From: DATELY01 sp035276085
GTDB taxonomy: Bacteria; Pseudomonadota; Gammaproteobacteria; Steroidobacterales; Steroidobacteraceae
Assembly: GCA_035276085.1 (NCBI GenBank)
Contig: DATELY010000272.1
Location: forward strand, 1-37,677
Reading direction: 5' to 3'
DNA length: 37,677 nt
The notes beneath the pieces were generated by a model. It made no database searches. It was not told the origin of the DNA and was given only the letters and a program-made list of their open reading frames with translations. Shown piece after piece: positions 19,308 through 28,413 of this stretch. The translations under genes and the position numbers were made by a program. Every line of letters starts with the position of its first letter. Position 1 is the first letter of the stretch.

Positions 19308-20276
19308 TCAGACGTCGATGACCAGCAGCGGCGTTTTGGATCGCGAGCAACAGGGTGTGAATTGATCGTTCGCCGCGCGCTCCTCGCTGGTCAAGTAGTA
19401 GTCGCGATGCTCGGGCACGCCGTCGAGCACGCGGGTGAGGCAGGCGCCGCAAACACCCTGTTCGCACGACGTCGGCACGTTCACGCCGTGATCGCGCAGC
19501 ACGTCCAGCACCGTGCGATCGGATGGCACGGCATAGACGGCGCCAGTCGACGCCAGCTTGACCTCGAACGCCCCGCCTTCCGCGAACATCACCGCGGTGT
19601 CGGCACCGAAGTACTCGCGGTGCAGCTGCGCGTCGGGGTAGCCGCGCGCCGTCGCAGTCGTCAGGACCGCAGTGATGAAACCGGAAGGCCCGCATACATA
19701 GACGTGCGTGCCCGGCGTCGGCTCGCCGAGCGCCGTGGCGATGTCGAGCTTCTGGTCGTCACTCCCATCGTCGAAGTGGAAGTGGGCGCGCTCGGCCAGG
19801 TGCGATCCGCGGATGCGATCGAGGAACGCGCAGCGCGACCGCGACCGGGTGGCGTAATGCATCGTGAAGTCTGCGCCGATCGCCGAAAGCCGTTCGGCCA
19901 TGCAGAGGATCGGCGTCACGCCGATGCCGCCAGCGAACAGAATCGTCCGTTCGGCGCGCGCCTCCAGCTCGAAATGATTGCGCGGCGCGGAGATGCGCAG
20001 CTCCGCACCCTCCGGTACCTGATGCAGAGCAATCGACCCACCGCGCGACGCGGGGTCCAGCAATACGCCGAGCTCGTAGCGCTCGCGGTCCACCGGATTG
20101 TTGCACAGGGAATATTGACGGATCAGACCGCGCGCCACCTCCACATCGATGTGCGCGCCCGCGCTGAACGCCGGAAACTGGCCGCCGTCCACGGGCACCA
20201 GTTCCAGTGTGATGATGCCCTCGACTTCCTCCCTGCGACGCGCCACCCGTACCCTGATCGGCAATTCTTCGCTCAT
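19308..20276 (-). CDS. Rieske oxygenase reductase (FMN/NADH, C-terminal 2Fe-2S; PDR/VanB type)
   Basis: Passes electrons from NAD(P)H through flavin and a plant-type [2Fe-2S] cluster to the terminal oxygenases. The 322-residue layout is a ferredoxin-reductase beta barrel (RQYSLCNNP at about 73-81 binds flavin), a nucleotide-binding domain (ILFAGGIGVTPILCM, YVCGPSGFI) and a C-terminal ferredoxin domain with C271, C276, C279 and C309. This is the phthalate dioxygenase reductase order. The ATG at 20276 is preceded by GAGGCGTGAG. It is the first gene of the - strand operon, facing the divergent control region. As the only reductase nearby, it probably serves both oxygenases. Confidence 0.94.
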   Translation of the reverse strand: MSEELPIRVRVARRREEVEGIITLELVPVDGGQFPAFSAGAHIDVEVARGLIRQYSLCNNPVDRERYELGVLLDPASRGGSIALHQVPEGAELRISAPRNHFELEARAERTILFAGGIGVTPILCMAERLSAIGADFTMHYATRSRSRCAFLDRIRGSHLAERAHFHFDDGSDDQKLDIATALGEPTPGTHVYVCGPSGFITAVLTTATARGYPDAQLHREYFGADTAVMFAEGGAFEVKLASTGAVYAVPSDRTVLDVLRDHGVNVPTSCEQGVCGACLTRVLDGVPEHRDYYLTSEERAANDQFTPCCSRSKTPLLVIDV

Positions 20277-20648
20277 CTCACGCCTCGAACTTGGTTGACC
20301 TCAAAAAGCAGGGGATACGACGTAGCGCGGAATGTCGTTGGTAACGACTGTGGCTCCTCGGATCAATGATGATCGATCGCCAACACATCGTTGGCAGCGC
20401 CGCGCATTTCCCACCAATAAGAAAAGCAGGACCTTGGCGCTGGTCGCTAGCCGCGTGGCGTATAAAAGAAAGCGTCGCCTCTTCGAGCAACCAGCCAATG
20501 AATCTGCGATCGCTGCAGGTCCGCAATGGCCGCGCTCGCATGTGTTGCCGCACATCTGTGAATACCTCACAAACGGGCCGGCGCGCCCGTCATCCGCATA
20601 GAGCGCCGTCCGGGAAAAGAAACCAAGAACGAAGCGTCGGGGGAAAAA
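20277..20648. promoter_or_regulatory. Divergent control region between Rieske operon and TonB receptor
   Basis: This 372-base gap has no supported gene. It holds several short perfect inverted repeats: GTCGTT-N3-AACGAC (20334-20348), GCCAAC-N5-GTTGGC (20379-20395), ATGTG-N6-CACAT (20540-20555) and TGTGA-N5-TCACA (20557-20571). The first two are nearer the reductase gene and the last two nearer the receptor gene. A TATAAA at about 20462 could be a -10 element for the receptor, but its best -35 is spaced too far. These are candidate sites for IclR and other regulators. No operator has been matched to a known consensus. Confidence 0.5.
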
Positions 20649-23039
20649 ATGTCCATCAAGCAACTGATGTCGTCGGTCGCGAGTCTCGCAATTGTTACGG
20701 TTGTTACGACCGCGCCCGCCGCGGCGCAGGGGCAGGCGGCGGGCCAGAACGTCGTCGGGCTGGAAGAGGTCATCGTTACCGCACAGCGGCGGGAAGAATC
20801 GCTGCAGCGCGCGGCAACCGCGGTGGACGTGATCGACGCCAGCGACATCGTGCGGTCGAACCTGTCTTCGCAAACTCAGCTCGGCCAGCTGGTCCCGGCG
20901 CTCAGCATCCAGGGCTCGGGTGGCGCGAATACGACGGTGTTCGTGCGCGGCGTGGGCAACTTCACCGTGAACGGCTACAGCGATCCCGCGGTTGCGTTCA
21001 ACTACGACGGCGTCTACGTCGGCCGGCCGACTTCGACTTCCGGGTATTTTTTCGATCTGGAACGCATCGAAGTGCTCAAGGGACCTCAGGGCACGCTGTA
21101 CGGACGCAATGCGACGGGCGGCGCGATCAACATCCTGCCGGCCCGGCCGCAGCTGAACGAGCTGGGAGGCATGACGATCGGCAGCGTCGGCAACTACGAC
21201 ACGTACAGCCTGCAGGCGGCGGTCAACCTGCCCATCGGCGCATCGACGGCGGTGCGCGTCGCGGGCAATTTCATCAACCATTCGGGCTATCTGTCGGACG
21301 GCACATCGAACGAACGGGCACGCGCCGCTCGCATTCAACTGCTGCATGAAGCGACGCCCGACCTGACCATCCGGCTCGCTGCGGACTATTCGCACGCGGG
21401 AGGGACAGGCCTGGGTACCAGCCACGCCAACACTGCCTTCTTCAACGTCGCCACGGGAAGTTACGACGACGTCCCGTCCGGGTTCAGCCGAGCGACCGGG
21501 GTCTACGACCCGCAGGTCCAGGCCTATCGTCAGGCGCTGCTCTATTCCGGGCAGGCGGGACGTTTCCTCGGCCCAATCGAGGAAAAACAGTACCAAGACA
21601 ACGACTATTACGGTGTGAATGCGGAGATCGTGCTGAACACGGAAATAGGCGCGTTTACTCTCATCCCCGCCTACCGCCGATCAGAAGTCGACAACGTCCA
21701 TGCGGCGCCCGGCTACGCGGCCTGGCCTCAAGAAGACGATGATCAGACGAGCGTCGAGGCACGCTACAACTCGGAGCGGTTCGGACCGTTCGATCTGATC
21801 GCCGGCCTCTACTATTTTCACGAGAAGATCGACGGCAACTACACCTTCGGCATCCAAACGGTGTCCGCCTTTCAGGATTTCACCAACAAGACGAATTCGT
21901 ATGCCGGTTTCGCGCGCCTCACGGCGCATCTGAGCGACAGCCTGCGGCTGAGCGGCGGCTTGCGCTACACCCAGGATAAGAAATCGATCAACGGCGGGCA
22001 GGATGCCGTCATCGTCGTCTGCACCGCGCCGCCCTTCCCCATCCCAGCCTGCCCCGGGGCGCCGATGCTGCCGCTGACCGATAGCCCGGAAGAGCTGCCG
22101 CTTGCGATTCCTGCGCCTAACGGCCCACCGCTGCCATTTGGCACGACAGGCGCGATCGTCCTGCGCTCTCCCGGCCTGACCAGCGACTCGGTGACGAAGA
22201 ACCGCATAACGTATCGCGCCGGCGTGGAATATGACGTGGGGCCCAGCGCGCTGCTCTACGCCTCCTATGAGACCGGCTATCGCTCGGGCGGCTTCGCGCT
22301 GGCCGTCGGCCATGAGACGTTCCGGCCCGAATACATCGACGCCTATACCCTCGGGTCGAAGAATCGCTTCTTCGACGACCGCGTGCAGCTGAACGTGGAA
22401 GCGTTCTACTGGAAATACAAGAACCAACAGGTCAGCCACGCGGGTATTGGCGACAACGGAGCGCAGTCGTTCTGGACCGACAATGTCGGCAAGTCGACCA
22501 ACAAAGGCATCGAGGCTGAGTTGCGGCTGCTCGCGACGGCCAACACGCTGCTGAGCGCGGACGTTCAGTATCTCGATACCCAGTTCAAATCCTACGTGTA
22601 CCAGGTACCGGCACTGTTCGCGCCACCCTACACCGGGTGCGCCTTCGCGCTGAACCCGGCCAACCCGACGCAATACGATGTCGACTGCTCGGGGCGGCCG
22701 GCCTACAACTCACCGAAGTGGACGGTGAATCTCGGCGCGCAGCAGACGATACCGCTTGGCGGATACAAGCTCGTCGTGGCGGCGGATACCCAGTACAAAA
22801 CTTCGCGCTGGGTGGGTTTCGGCTACTGGGATTTCTCTCATGTCGATTCCACTTGGCGCACGAACGCCAGCGTGACGCTGGCGCAGAGCGATGAGCGGTG
22901 GTCGCTCACCGCGTTCGTCGACAATATCGAAAACGATCGCATCGTCACGACCGCGAACGTCAACGAAGCGGTCACCGGCGGCTACGTCATGACGACCCCG
23001 CCGCGCACTTATGGCCTGCGCGCCGCCGTCAAGTTCTGA
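20649..23039 (+). CDS. TonB-dependent outer-membrane receptor
   Basis: A 796-residue outer-membrane active importer energised by TonB. Residues 1-26 are a signal peptide ending TTAPAAAQ. A TonB-box-like stretch EEVIVTAQRREESLQ (about 38-52) is typical of receptors in oligotrophic and sphingomonad-type bacteria. The plug domain follows, with FVRGVGN, DGVYVGRP and the highly conserved ERIEVLKGPQGTLYGRNATGGAINI. The remainder is a 22-strand-type barrel ending in the aromatic YGLRAAVKF. It is divergent from the Rieske operon and 53 bases upstream of the aldehyde dehydrogenase, so it probably imports the substrate degraded by this cluster. The ligand cannot be named; siderophore uptake is possible but less fitting here. 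Confidence 0.95.
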   Translation: MSIKQLMSSVASLAIVTVVTTAPAAAQGQAAGQNVVGLEEVIVTAQRREESLQRAATAVDVIDASDIVRSNLSSQTQLGQLVPALSIQGSGGANTTVFVRGVGNFTVNGYSDPAVAFNYDGVYVGRPTSTSGYFFDLERIEVLKGPQGTLYGRNATGGAINILPARPQLNELGGMTIGSVGNYDTYSLQAAVNLPIGASTAVRVAGNFINHSGYLSDGTSNERARAARIQLLHEATPDLTIRLAADYSHAGGTGLGTSHANTAFFNVATGSYDDVPSGFSRATGVYDPQVQAYRQALLYSGQAGRFLGPIEEKQYQDNDYYGVNAEIVLNTEIGAFTLIPAYRRSEVDNVHAAPGYAAWPQEDDDQTSVEARYNSERFGPFDLIAGLYYFHEKIDGNYTFGIQTVSAFQDFTNKTNSYAGFARLTAHLSDSLRLSGGLRYTQDKKSINGGQDAVIVVCTAPPFPIPACPGAPMLPLTDSPEELPLAIPAPNGPPLPFGTTGAIVLRSPGLTSDSVTKNRITYRAGVEYDVGPSALLYASYETGYRSGGFALAVGHETFRPEYIDAYTLGSKNRFFDDRVQLNVEAFYWKYKNQQVSHAGIGDNGAQSFWTDNVGKSTNKGIEAELRLLATANTLLSADVQYLDTQFKSYVYQVPALFAPPYTGCAFALNPANPTQYDVDCSGRPAYNSPKWTVNLGAQQTIPLGGYKLVVAADTQYKTSRWVGFGYWDFSHVDSTWRTNASVTLAQSDERWSLTAFVDNIENDRIVTTANVNEAVTGGYVMTTPPRTYGLRAAVKF

Positions 23040-23092
23040 CGGCGGCAGGGCGGAGGCGAGCCTCCTCATCATGCAAGGTAGTGGAGATACCG

Positions 23093-24571
23093 ATGAACAC
23101 ACTGAGCGCAATTTCTTCGACACCCGCGTCGATCGAACTTCCCCCGACCAAGCTGATGATCGGCGGCCGGTGGGTCGACGCGGCGGACGGCAAGACCTTC
23201 GACACCTACAACCCCTATACCGGCGATGTCATCGCTCAAGTCGCAGAGGCTTCGGCGGCAGACGTCGATCGCGCCTGCCGCGCCGCGCGCCGGGCGTTCG
23301 AATCCTCGACCTGGAGGAAGATGGCGGCGGCTGAACGCGGTCTGCTGCTCTACCGGCTCGCCGACCTGGTGGAGAAAAACAAGGATGCGCTGGCCGCGCT
23401 CGAAAGCCTGAACTCGGGCAAGATCATCTCCGACGCAAAAGGCGACATCGGTCTCATCATCAACTCGTTCCGCTACTACGCGGGCTGGGCCGACAAGATC
23501 GAAGGCGCAACCATCCCGATGCGTGGCGACTATCTGGCCTACACCCTGCGACAACCCGTGGGCGTGGTCGGGCAGATCATCCCGTGGAACTTCCCGCTGT
23601 TGATGCTTTCGTGGAAGTGGGGCCCGGCGCTGGCCGCCGGCAACACCATCGTCATGAAATCCGCCGAGCAGACGCCGCTCACCGCGCTGCGCATGGCCGA
23701 ACTGGCACTCGAGGCAGGCTTCCCCGAGGGCGTCATCAATCTGGTCAGCGGCTTCGGCGAGACGACAGGCGATGCGATCGTCACCCACCCGGAAATCGAC
23801 AAGATCGCGTTCACCGGCCATGTCGAGACCGCCAAGATCATCCAGAAGCGCGCTGCCGACACGTTGAAGCGTGTGACGTTCGAACTGGGCGGCAAGAGTC
23901 CGCTCGTCATCTTTGGCGATGCCGACGTCGATGCCGCCGTGGAAGGCGCGTTCGCTGCCAACTATTGGCACGCGGGGCAGTGCTGCTCGGCCGGCACACG
24001 CATCTACGTGCAGGACGCATTGCGCGAGGAGTTCGTCGAGAAGCTGGCGCGCAAGGTATCGAACCGGCGGCTGGGCAACCCGCTCGACCCTGCGACCGAG
24101 CAGGGACCGCAAATCTCGCAGGAACAGCTGGACAAGGTTCTCGGCTATATCGAGCAGGGCAAGAGCGCGGGCGCGCGCCTCGTCACCGGCGGCGGCCGCG
24201 TCGGCAAGCAAGGCTATTTCGTCAAGCCAGCCATCTTCGATGGCGTGAAGGACGACATGAGCATTGCACGGGAGGAGATCTTCGGGCCCGTGGCCAGCGT
24301 GCTGCCGTTCAGCGATGAAGGCACGATCATGGCGCGCGCCAACGACACGCGCTTCGGCTTGGCGGCGGCTGTCTACACCCGTGACGTCTCGCGTGCACAC
24401 CGCTTTGCGGAGCAGATCAACGCGGGCTTCGTGTGGCTGAACTGCTACTTTGTGCTCGACGCGAATCTGCCGTTCGGCGGATTCAAGCAGTCCGGCTTCG
24501 GACGCGATAACGGCGAGGCCGCCTTGGAGCACTACACCGAACTGAAGACGGTGGTGGTCAACAAGGGCTGA
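23093..24571 (+). CDS. Aldehyde dehydrogenase (NAD(P)+-dependent)
   Basis: Oxidises an aldehyde to the acid in the cytosol. The 492-residue product has full ALDH superfamily length. Visible are the nucleotide-binding region VGQIIPWNFPLLML, the general-base segment FELGGKSP (E264) and the catalytic cysteine in WHAGQCCSAGTR (C298 by analogy with ALDH2), with EIFGPVASVLPF and NLPFGGFKQSGFGRD near the C-terminus. The motif after the cofactor fold reads FTGHVETAK where many relatives have FTGST. The ATG at 23093 follows GTGGAGATACCG; the upstream frame is a shadow of the receptor gene. Co-location with receptor and oxygenases suggests it oxidises an aldehyde intermediate of the same pathway. Substrate specificity (phenylacetaldehyde, betaine aldehyde or other) is not readable. 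Confidence 0.94.
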   Translation: MNTLSAISSTPASIELPPTKLMIGGRWVDAADGKTFDTYNPYTGDVIAQVAEASAADVDRACRAARRAFESSTWRKMAAAERGLLLYRLADLVEKNKDALAALESLNSGKIISDAKGDIGLIINSFRYYAGWADKIEGATIPMRGDYLAYTLRQPVGVVGQIIPWNFPLLMLSWKWGPALAAGNTIVMKSAEQTPLTALRMAELALEAGFPEGVINLVSGFGETTGDAIVTHPEIDKIAFTGHVETAKIIQKRAADTLKRVTFELGGKSPLVIFGDADVDAAVEGAFAANYWHAGQCCSAGTRIYVQDALREEFVEKLARKVSNRRLGNPLDPATEQGPQISQEQLDKVLGYIEQGKSAGARLVTGGGRVGKQGYFVKPAIFDGVKDDMSIAREEIFGPVASVLPFSDEGTIMARANDTRFGLAAAVYTRDVSRAHRFAEQINAGFVWLNCYFVLDANLPFGGFKQSGFGRDNGEAALEHYTELKTVVVNKG

Positions 24572-24594
24572 AGCGCTTCGTGCTCGTGCGTGTC

Positions 24595-24619
24595 GTCGGC
24601 GCCGACCCAAGGAATGGGT
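24595..24619. terminator. Weak hairpins between convergent ALDH and SulP genes
   Basis: The 84-base convergent gap contains the perfect palindrome GTCGGCGCCGAC (24595-24606), partly overlapping a hairpin ACCCA-N5-TGGGT (24605-24619). The two structures are mutually exclusive and neither has a T-run. A transcription-ending role is suggested only by position. Confidence 0.3.
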
Positions 24620-24655
24620 TGCGCCGCGCGCGCACATATCCTTCGCGGTCTGCTT

Positions 24656-26377
24656 TCATGTCGCAGACCCAGTGCCTTCCTTGCCCTGAATCCGAGATTC
24701 GGTTTCGAGCTGCGACTCGAAGTGCGTGACCGCAGATGCGACGTCGTAGAACATCTGCTGGCGACCGATGCGCTGGCCCAGCGGCGAGCGCTCCAGCATG
24801 TTCAACACGGTATCGTTGGGTGCCGCGATCAATAACTGCCGGCCCTGTTCGTGCATGCGCCGTTCCGCTTCGACGAGCATCTTCAGTGCGGTGTACTCGA
24901 AATCGAAGACCGCGCTCAGATCGAGCAGCACCGCACGCGGTCGATGCTGCTCGACCAGGCCGCGCATGATCCCGGCGACGTGTTCGGCATTCAGGAAGAA
25001 CAGACGCCCGGAGGGACGCAGGATCAACAAGCCTGGGGGCGATTGATCCTGCGGATGCTCGTCGCTGCGCGGCCGGAAGAGACGCGTGCCCGCCTTACGC
25101 ACCAGCACTTGCACGGGTGGATGCGCGACCTGTTGCCCGAGCGCGATGATCGACACGATGATGGCAAGCACGATGCCCTGGAGCGTGCCGATCAGCACGA
25201 CGCCCAGCAGCGCCACCGTTGCCCAGATGAACTCGGTGCGCCGGACTGCAAAGACCGCACGAAAGTCCGCGAGCTGCACGAGTCCCACCGAGTACACGAT
25301 GATCACACCGGCCAGGGTCGCTTGCGGCATGAAGGCGATGTACGGTGCCAGCAGGAACATCACCAGCACTGTCGATAGCGCCGTCACCATCGAAGCGACC
25401 GGAGTCATTGCGCCGGCCAGGCGATTCACTGCCGTCTGCGAGGTGCCGCCGCCTGCGGGCATGGCGCCGAAGAACGCACCAGCCGCATTGGCGATGCCCG
25501 TGGCCGCCAGCTCGACGTTGGGTCTTGGCCACGGCTCCTGTTCCTTGACGAAGGCGCGGCCCACCGCCGCCGTTTCAGCGAAGCTCATCAACGCGATGCC
25601 CGCGGCTGCAGGCCACATCTGCTCGGCCAGGGTCAGGGCCGGCAGTCGCAGGGGCGGCAAACCGGTGGGCACGGCGCCGACCAGCTCGATACCGACGTCC
25701 TGCCAATGCCACAGCATCGCCGCTGCGATACACGCGCCGACCGCGATCAACGGTGCGGGCCATTTCGGCCGCAGCTTCTCCAGAGCGACGAGCGCAGCCA
25801 TCGTGCCGAGCCCGACAGCCAAGGTGGCCCATGAGGTCGCGGACAGTCCCTGCACGATCTCGGTCGCGTTGTGCACGAAGCGTCCTTTGTGGAAATGAAT
25901 GCCGAGCAACTTGGGAATCTGATCGACGACGATCACGATGCCGATGCCGGCCTTGAAGCCGATCAGCACGGGCTCGGAGATGAAGTTCGCCGTGAAGCCG
26001 AGTCGCAGGAGCGATGCAACGATGAGTATCAGTCCGACCAGCAGCGTGAGCGTTGCCGTAGCCTGGAGCAGCAGCGCCGGATCGGCGTTCGGGACCACCG
26101 TGCCCAGTTCGGCACCGGTCAGAATGGCAATGGTCGTGGTGGTGCTGACGCTGAGCGCACGCGAGGTGCCGAGCACGGCATAGATGATCATCGGCACGAA
26201 GGCCGTGTAAAGACCCACGGCCAGCGGCAAGCCGGCCACCGTCGCATAGGCCATCGCTTTCGGAATTACGACGGCGGCCGTTGTCAGCCCGGCGAAGATG
26301 TCGGGCCGCAACCATTCGGGCCGGTAATGCGAGATCCAGCTCGGCAGTGGCAGCCAGGCATGCACCTGGCTTGGCAT
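24656..26377 (-). CDS. SulP-family anion transporter with C-terminal STAS domain
   Basis: A 573-residue inner-membrane carrier of the SLC26/SulP family (sulfate, bicarbonate or carboxylates). The N-terminal part holds about 12-14 membrane segments, with the family stretch PDIFAGLTTAAVVIPKAMAYATVAGLPLAVGLYTA near the start and FISEPVLIGFKAGIG further on. Residues about 450-560 form the STAS domain, where LLDLSAVFDFEYTALKMLVEA matches the conserved loop. The start MPSQVHAWLP at 26377 shares its first base with the stop codon of the upstream ppk2 gene (TGATG), so the two are translationally coupled; the longer frame is a shadow of ppk2. Substrate is undetermined. No carbonic anhydrase or sulfate-assimilation gene lies nearby. 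Confidence 0.92.
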   Translation of the reverse strand: MPSQVHAWLPLPSWISHYRPEWLRPDIFAGLTTAAVVIPKAMAYATVAGLPLAVGLYTAFVPMIIYAVLGTSRALSVSTTTTIAILTGAELGTVVPNADPALLLQATATLTLLVGLILIVASLLRLGFTANFISEPVLIGFKAGIGIVIVVDQIPKLLGIHFHKGRFVHNATEIVQGLSATSWATLAVGLGTMAALVALEKLRPKWPAPLIAVGACIAAAMLWHWQDVGIELVGAVPTGLPPLRLPALTLAEQMWPAAAGIALMSFAETAAVGRAFVKEQEPWPRPNVELAATGIANAAGAFFGAMPAGGGTSQTAVNRLAGAMTPVASMVTALSTVLVMFLLAPYIAFMPQATLAGVIIVYSVGLVQLADFRAVFAVRRTEFIWATVALLGVVLIGTLQGIVLAIIVSIIALGQQVAHPPVQVLVRKAGTRLFRPRSDEHPQDQSPPGLLILRPSGRLFFLNAEHVAGIMRGLVEQHRPRAVLLDLSAVFDFEYTALKMLVEAERRMHEQGRQLLIAAPNDTVLNMLERSPLGQRIGRQQMFYDVASAVTHFESQLETESRIQGKEGTGSAT

Positions 26378-27201
26378 CAGAAGATCTCTTTGACGTAGTT
26401 GAACCGTCCCGCTCGTTCGCTCTGCCCGCGTGAAGTTCTCCGCTTCGGCAATACGACTTTCTCGCGCGGCAGTTCCTCGTACGGCACCTGGCGCAGAAAG
26501 TGGTGAATGAGGTTCAAGCGGCCGCGCCGCTTGTCGTCGGTACGCACGACGTACCACGGTGCGAAGTCGGTATGAGTTGCCTCGAACATGTCGTCGCGAG
26601 CTCGCGAGTAATCGTTCCAACGGCCATACGACTTGAGATCCATGGGAGAGAGCTTCCAGATCTTGCGGCCGTCATCGATGCGGCCCTTGAGGCGGCGGGT
26701 CTGCTCTTCCGGACTGACTTCCAGCCAGTACTTCAACAAGATGACGCCGGAGTCGACCATGGCCTTTTCGATGAGAGGAGCGCCGCTGAGAAATCTCTTG
26801 CATTGCTCCTTGCTGCAGAAGCCCATGACGCGCTCGACGCCGGCGCGGTTGTACCAGCTGCGATCGAAAATCACGATCTCGCCGGCGGCAGGCAGATGCG
26901 GCACATAGCGCTGCATGTACATCTGGGACTTGTCGCGCTCGGTGGGCGATGGCAGCGCCACCACGCGGAACACTCGCGAGCTCGTGCGTTCGGTGATGGC
27001 CTTGATGGTTCCACCTTTGCCAGCGGTGTCGCGACCTTCGAACAGCACACAGACCTTCAGGCCGCTGTGGACCACCCACCGCTGCAGCTTGACCAGCTCG
27101 ATGTGCAGTTTCCTCAATTCCTCTTCGTACTCCTTGCGCTTCATCGGTTCCTGGGCGCTCGTCTCGGCCGACTTCGCCTTGCGTTTGCCTTTGTTCGCCA
27201 T
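26377..27201 (-). CDS. ppk2: Polyphosphate kinase 2, class I
   Basis: Uses polyphosphate to phosphorylate nucleoside diphosphates (or makes polyphosphate in reverse). The 274-residue single-domain protein has Walker A FEGRDTAGKGGT (residues 54-65), the lid-side segment LPSPTERDKSQMYMQRYV, and Walker B IVIFDRSWYNRAGVERVMGF with D113. The single domain of this length is typical of class I, which mainly converts ADP or GDP to triphosphates. The ATG at 27201 begins the basic N-terminus MANKGKRKAKSAE; a huge open frame upstream has no family sequence and was discarded. It is coupled to the SulP gene by a one-base stop/start overlap. Class II (AMP-using) is less likely but not excluded by reading alone. 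Confidence 0.94.
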   Translation of the reverse strand: MANKGKRKAKSAETSAQEPMKRKEYEEELRKLHIELVKLQRWVVHSGLKVCVLFEGRDTAGKGGTIKAITERTSSRVFRVVALPSPTERDKSQMYMQRYVPHLPAAGEIVIFDRSWYNRAGVERVMGFCSKEQCKRFLSGAPLIEKAMVDSGVILLKYWLEVSPEEQTRRLKGRIDDGRKIWKLSPMDLKSYGRWNDYSRARDDMFEATHTDFAPWYVVRTDDKRRGRLNLIHHFLRQVPYEELPREKVVLPKRRTSRGQSERAGRFNYVKEIF

Positions 27202-27353
27202 AGCCAATTTGCCTCGAGTGAGATGCCGCAGAACAGCATCGACGGCGTGACGGGATGCTGCAGGCAAATGGTGCGACGGAAACGCCGGCGGAACAGTCCG
27301 GTGCGGGGGCAATTGCGCTGCCGTTGCGCACGGTGCAGGCGAGAGGTTTGCGT

Positions 27354-28205
27354 TCAGGCCAGGACTTTCCTTGGTCGATTCCACAGCACGTAGGGAAAGC
27401 AGACGATGCCAGCCACGAGCAGATACAGCAGGATCGTTGCGCCCACGGGCTCGTCGGGGAAGCTCGCTGTGGCGACGGCAAGCGCTATTGCCGGATGCCG
27501 GCATGCCGTCGACAGCGCCAGCACGACGGAATGTTCCCGCTCCGGAAGCGCAAGGATGTGACCGGTCAAAAGTCCCGCGAGCGTGAAGAGAATCATGGCG
27601 ATCAACGTTCCCTGTCCGATCAGCCTGCCGATCGCGGGAAGCGCACCGATGAGCAGGACCAGTGCGCCAAGCGTCAAGAGAACATTCGCCGTGACGTTCA
27701 ACGGTGCCGCGATTCTGTGGGCCACCCGCGGTAGTGCCGCTCGAACCAGCACACCCGCGAGGAGGGGCAACAGCACGGACATCATCAGGATCTTCACGAG
27801 GCTGCGAGGTGCAATCGCAAGCGCGCGCCCGTAGTACAGCTCCAGCAACTTGAGTGCGGCGGGCAGCAACACGATCGACAGCAGCGCGAGCCACGCCATG
27901 AGTCCCAAAGCGAACGCAGCACTGCCGCCGGCCTTGGTTTCCTTCTTCGGCAACAGCGGCGGCAGGGGAGAGATGGCCAGCGCGAGGAGCGTGATCTCGA
28001 CGCTGGTGCGGAAGTCGAACGCGCGTACGAGCAGTACGGCCACGGCCGGCATGATGACGAACACCGCGAGTACGGCGCGCCCGAGCAAGCCCGGATGCTG
28101 CACGACGTAGAGCAGATCGCCACCCCTCGCGCGCAGGCCGAACGAGAACACCGTGCACATGATGCTCGCCTGGATCGAGAGAATCAGGATGTGCTTGAAA
28201 TCCAT
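27354..28205 (-). CDS. Bile acid:sodium symporter-like (BASS/SBF) membrane protein
   Basis: A 283-residue integral membrane protein with about 8-10 hydrophobic segments. The segment TACRHPAIALAVATASFPDE resembles the conserved crossover-helix region of the BASS fold, and LLLPALKLLELYY-type loops fit. Family members move organic anions with sodium, but bacterial substrates are mostly unknown. The ATG at 28205 (MDFKHILIL) is preceded by GGACCCGGATC and starts directly with a membrane segment; 41 codons of open frame upstream are discarded. It lies 152 bases upstream of ppk2 on the same strand, so it may or may not be co-transcribed. The ACR3 arsenite group belongs to the same fold and cannot be fully excluded, but no arsenic-resistance gene is nearby. 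Confidence 0.75.
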   Translation of the reverse strand: MDFKHILILSIQASIMCTVFSFGLRARGGDLLYVVQHPGLLGRAVLAVFVIMPAVAVLLVRAFDFRTSVEITLLALAISPLPPLLPKKETKAGGSAAFALGLMAWLALLSIVLLPAALKLLELYYGRALAIAPRSLVKILMMSVLLPLLAGVLVRAALPRVAHRIAAPLNVTANVLLTLGALVLLIGALPAIGRLIGQGTLIAMILFTLAGLLTGHILALPEREHSVVLALSTACRHPAIALAVATASFPDEPVGATILLYLLVAGIVCFPYVLWNRPRKVLA

Positions 28206-28413
28206 GATCCGGGTCCGTTGATCTCGCGCTGCGAAGGCCAGTCGTACAACTGTCGAGCGTCGCGGCAGTCTGTTCGCAACAACCAGCACTGCGTATACGA
28301 GTGAAGGGCACTGTGCGAACGCGGGCATTCGCGCTGACTCTTTCCTCTTCTACGGATGGCTCGCCCTCGATCGCCATCGGATCCTTGCCGTTCCTGCCGC
28401 ATGGAGAAACAGG

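Noticed and set aside
17847..20369. 840-codon open frame on the + strand
   Set aside because: It is antisense to both Rieske oxygenases and the reductase, whose - strand frames carry all family motifs. Its translation is Arg/Val/His/Asp-rich without recognisable sequence, as expected for an antisense frame in GC-rich DNA.
20557..20571. TGTGA-N5-TCACA read as a CRP site
   Set aside because: The arms match, but the spacer is five bases instead of six, so I list it only as an inverted repeat of unknown binder.
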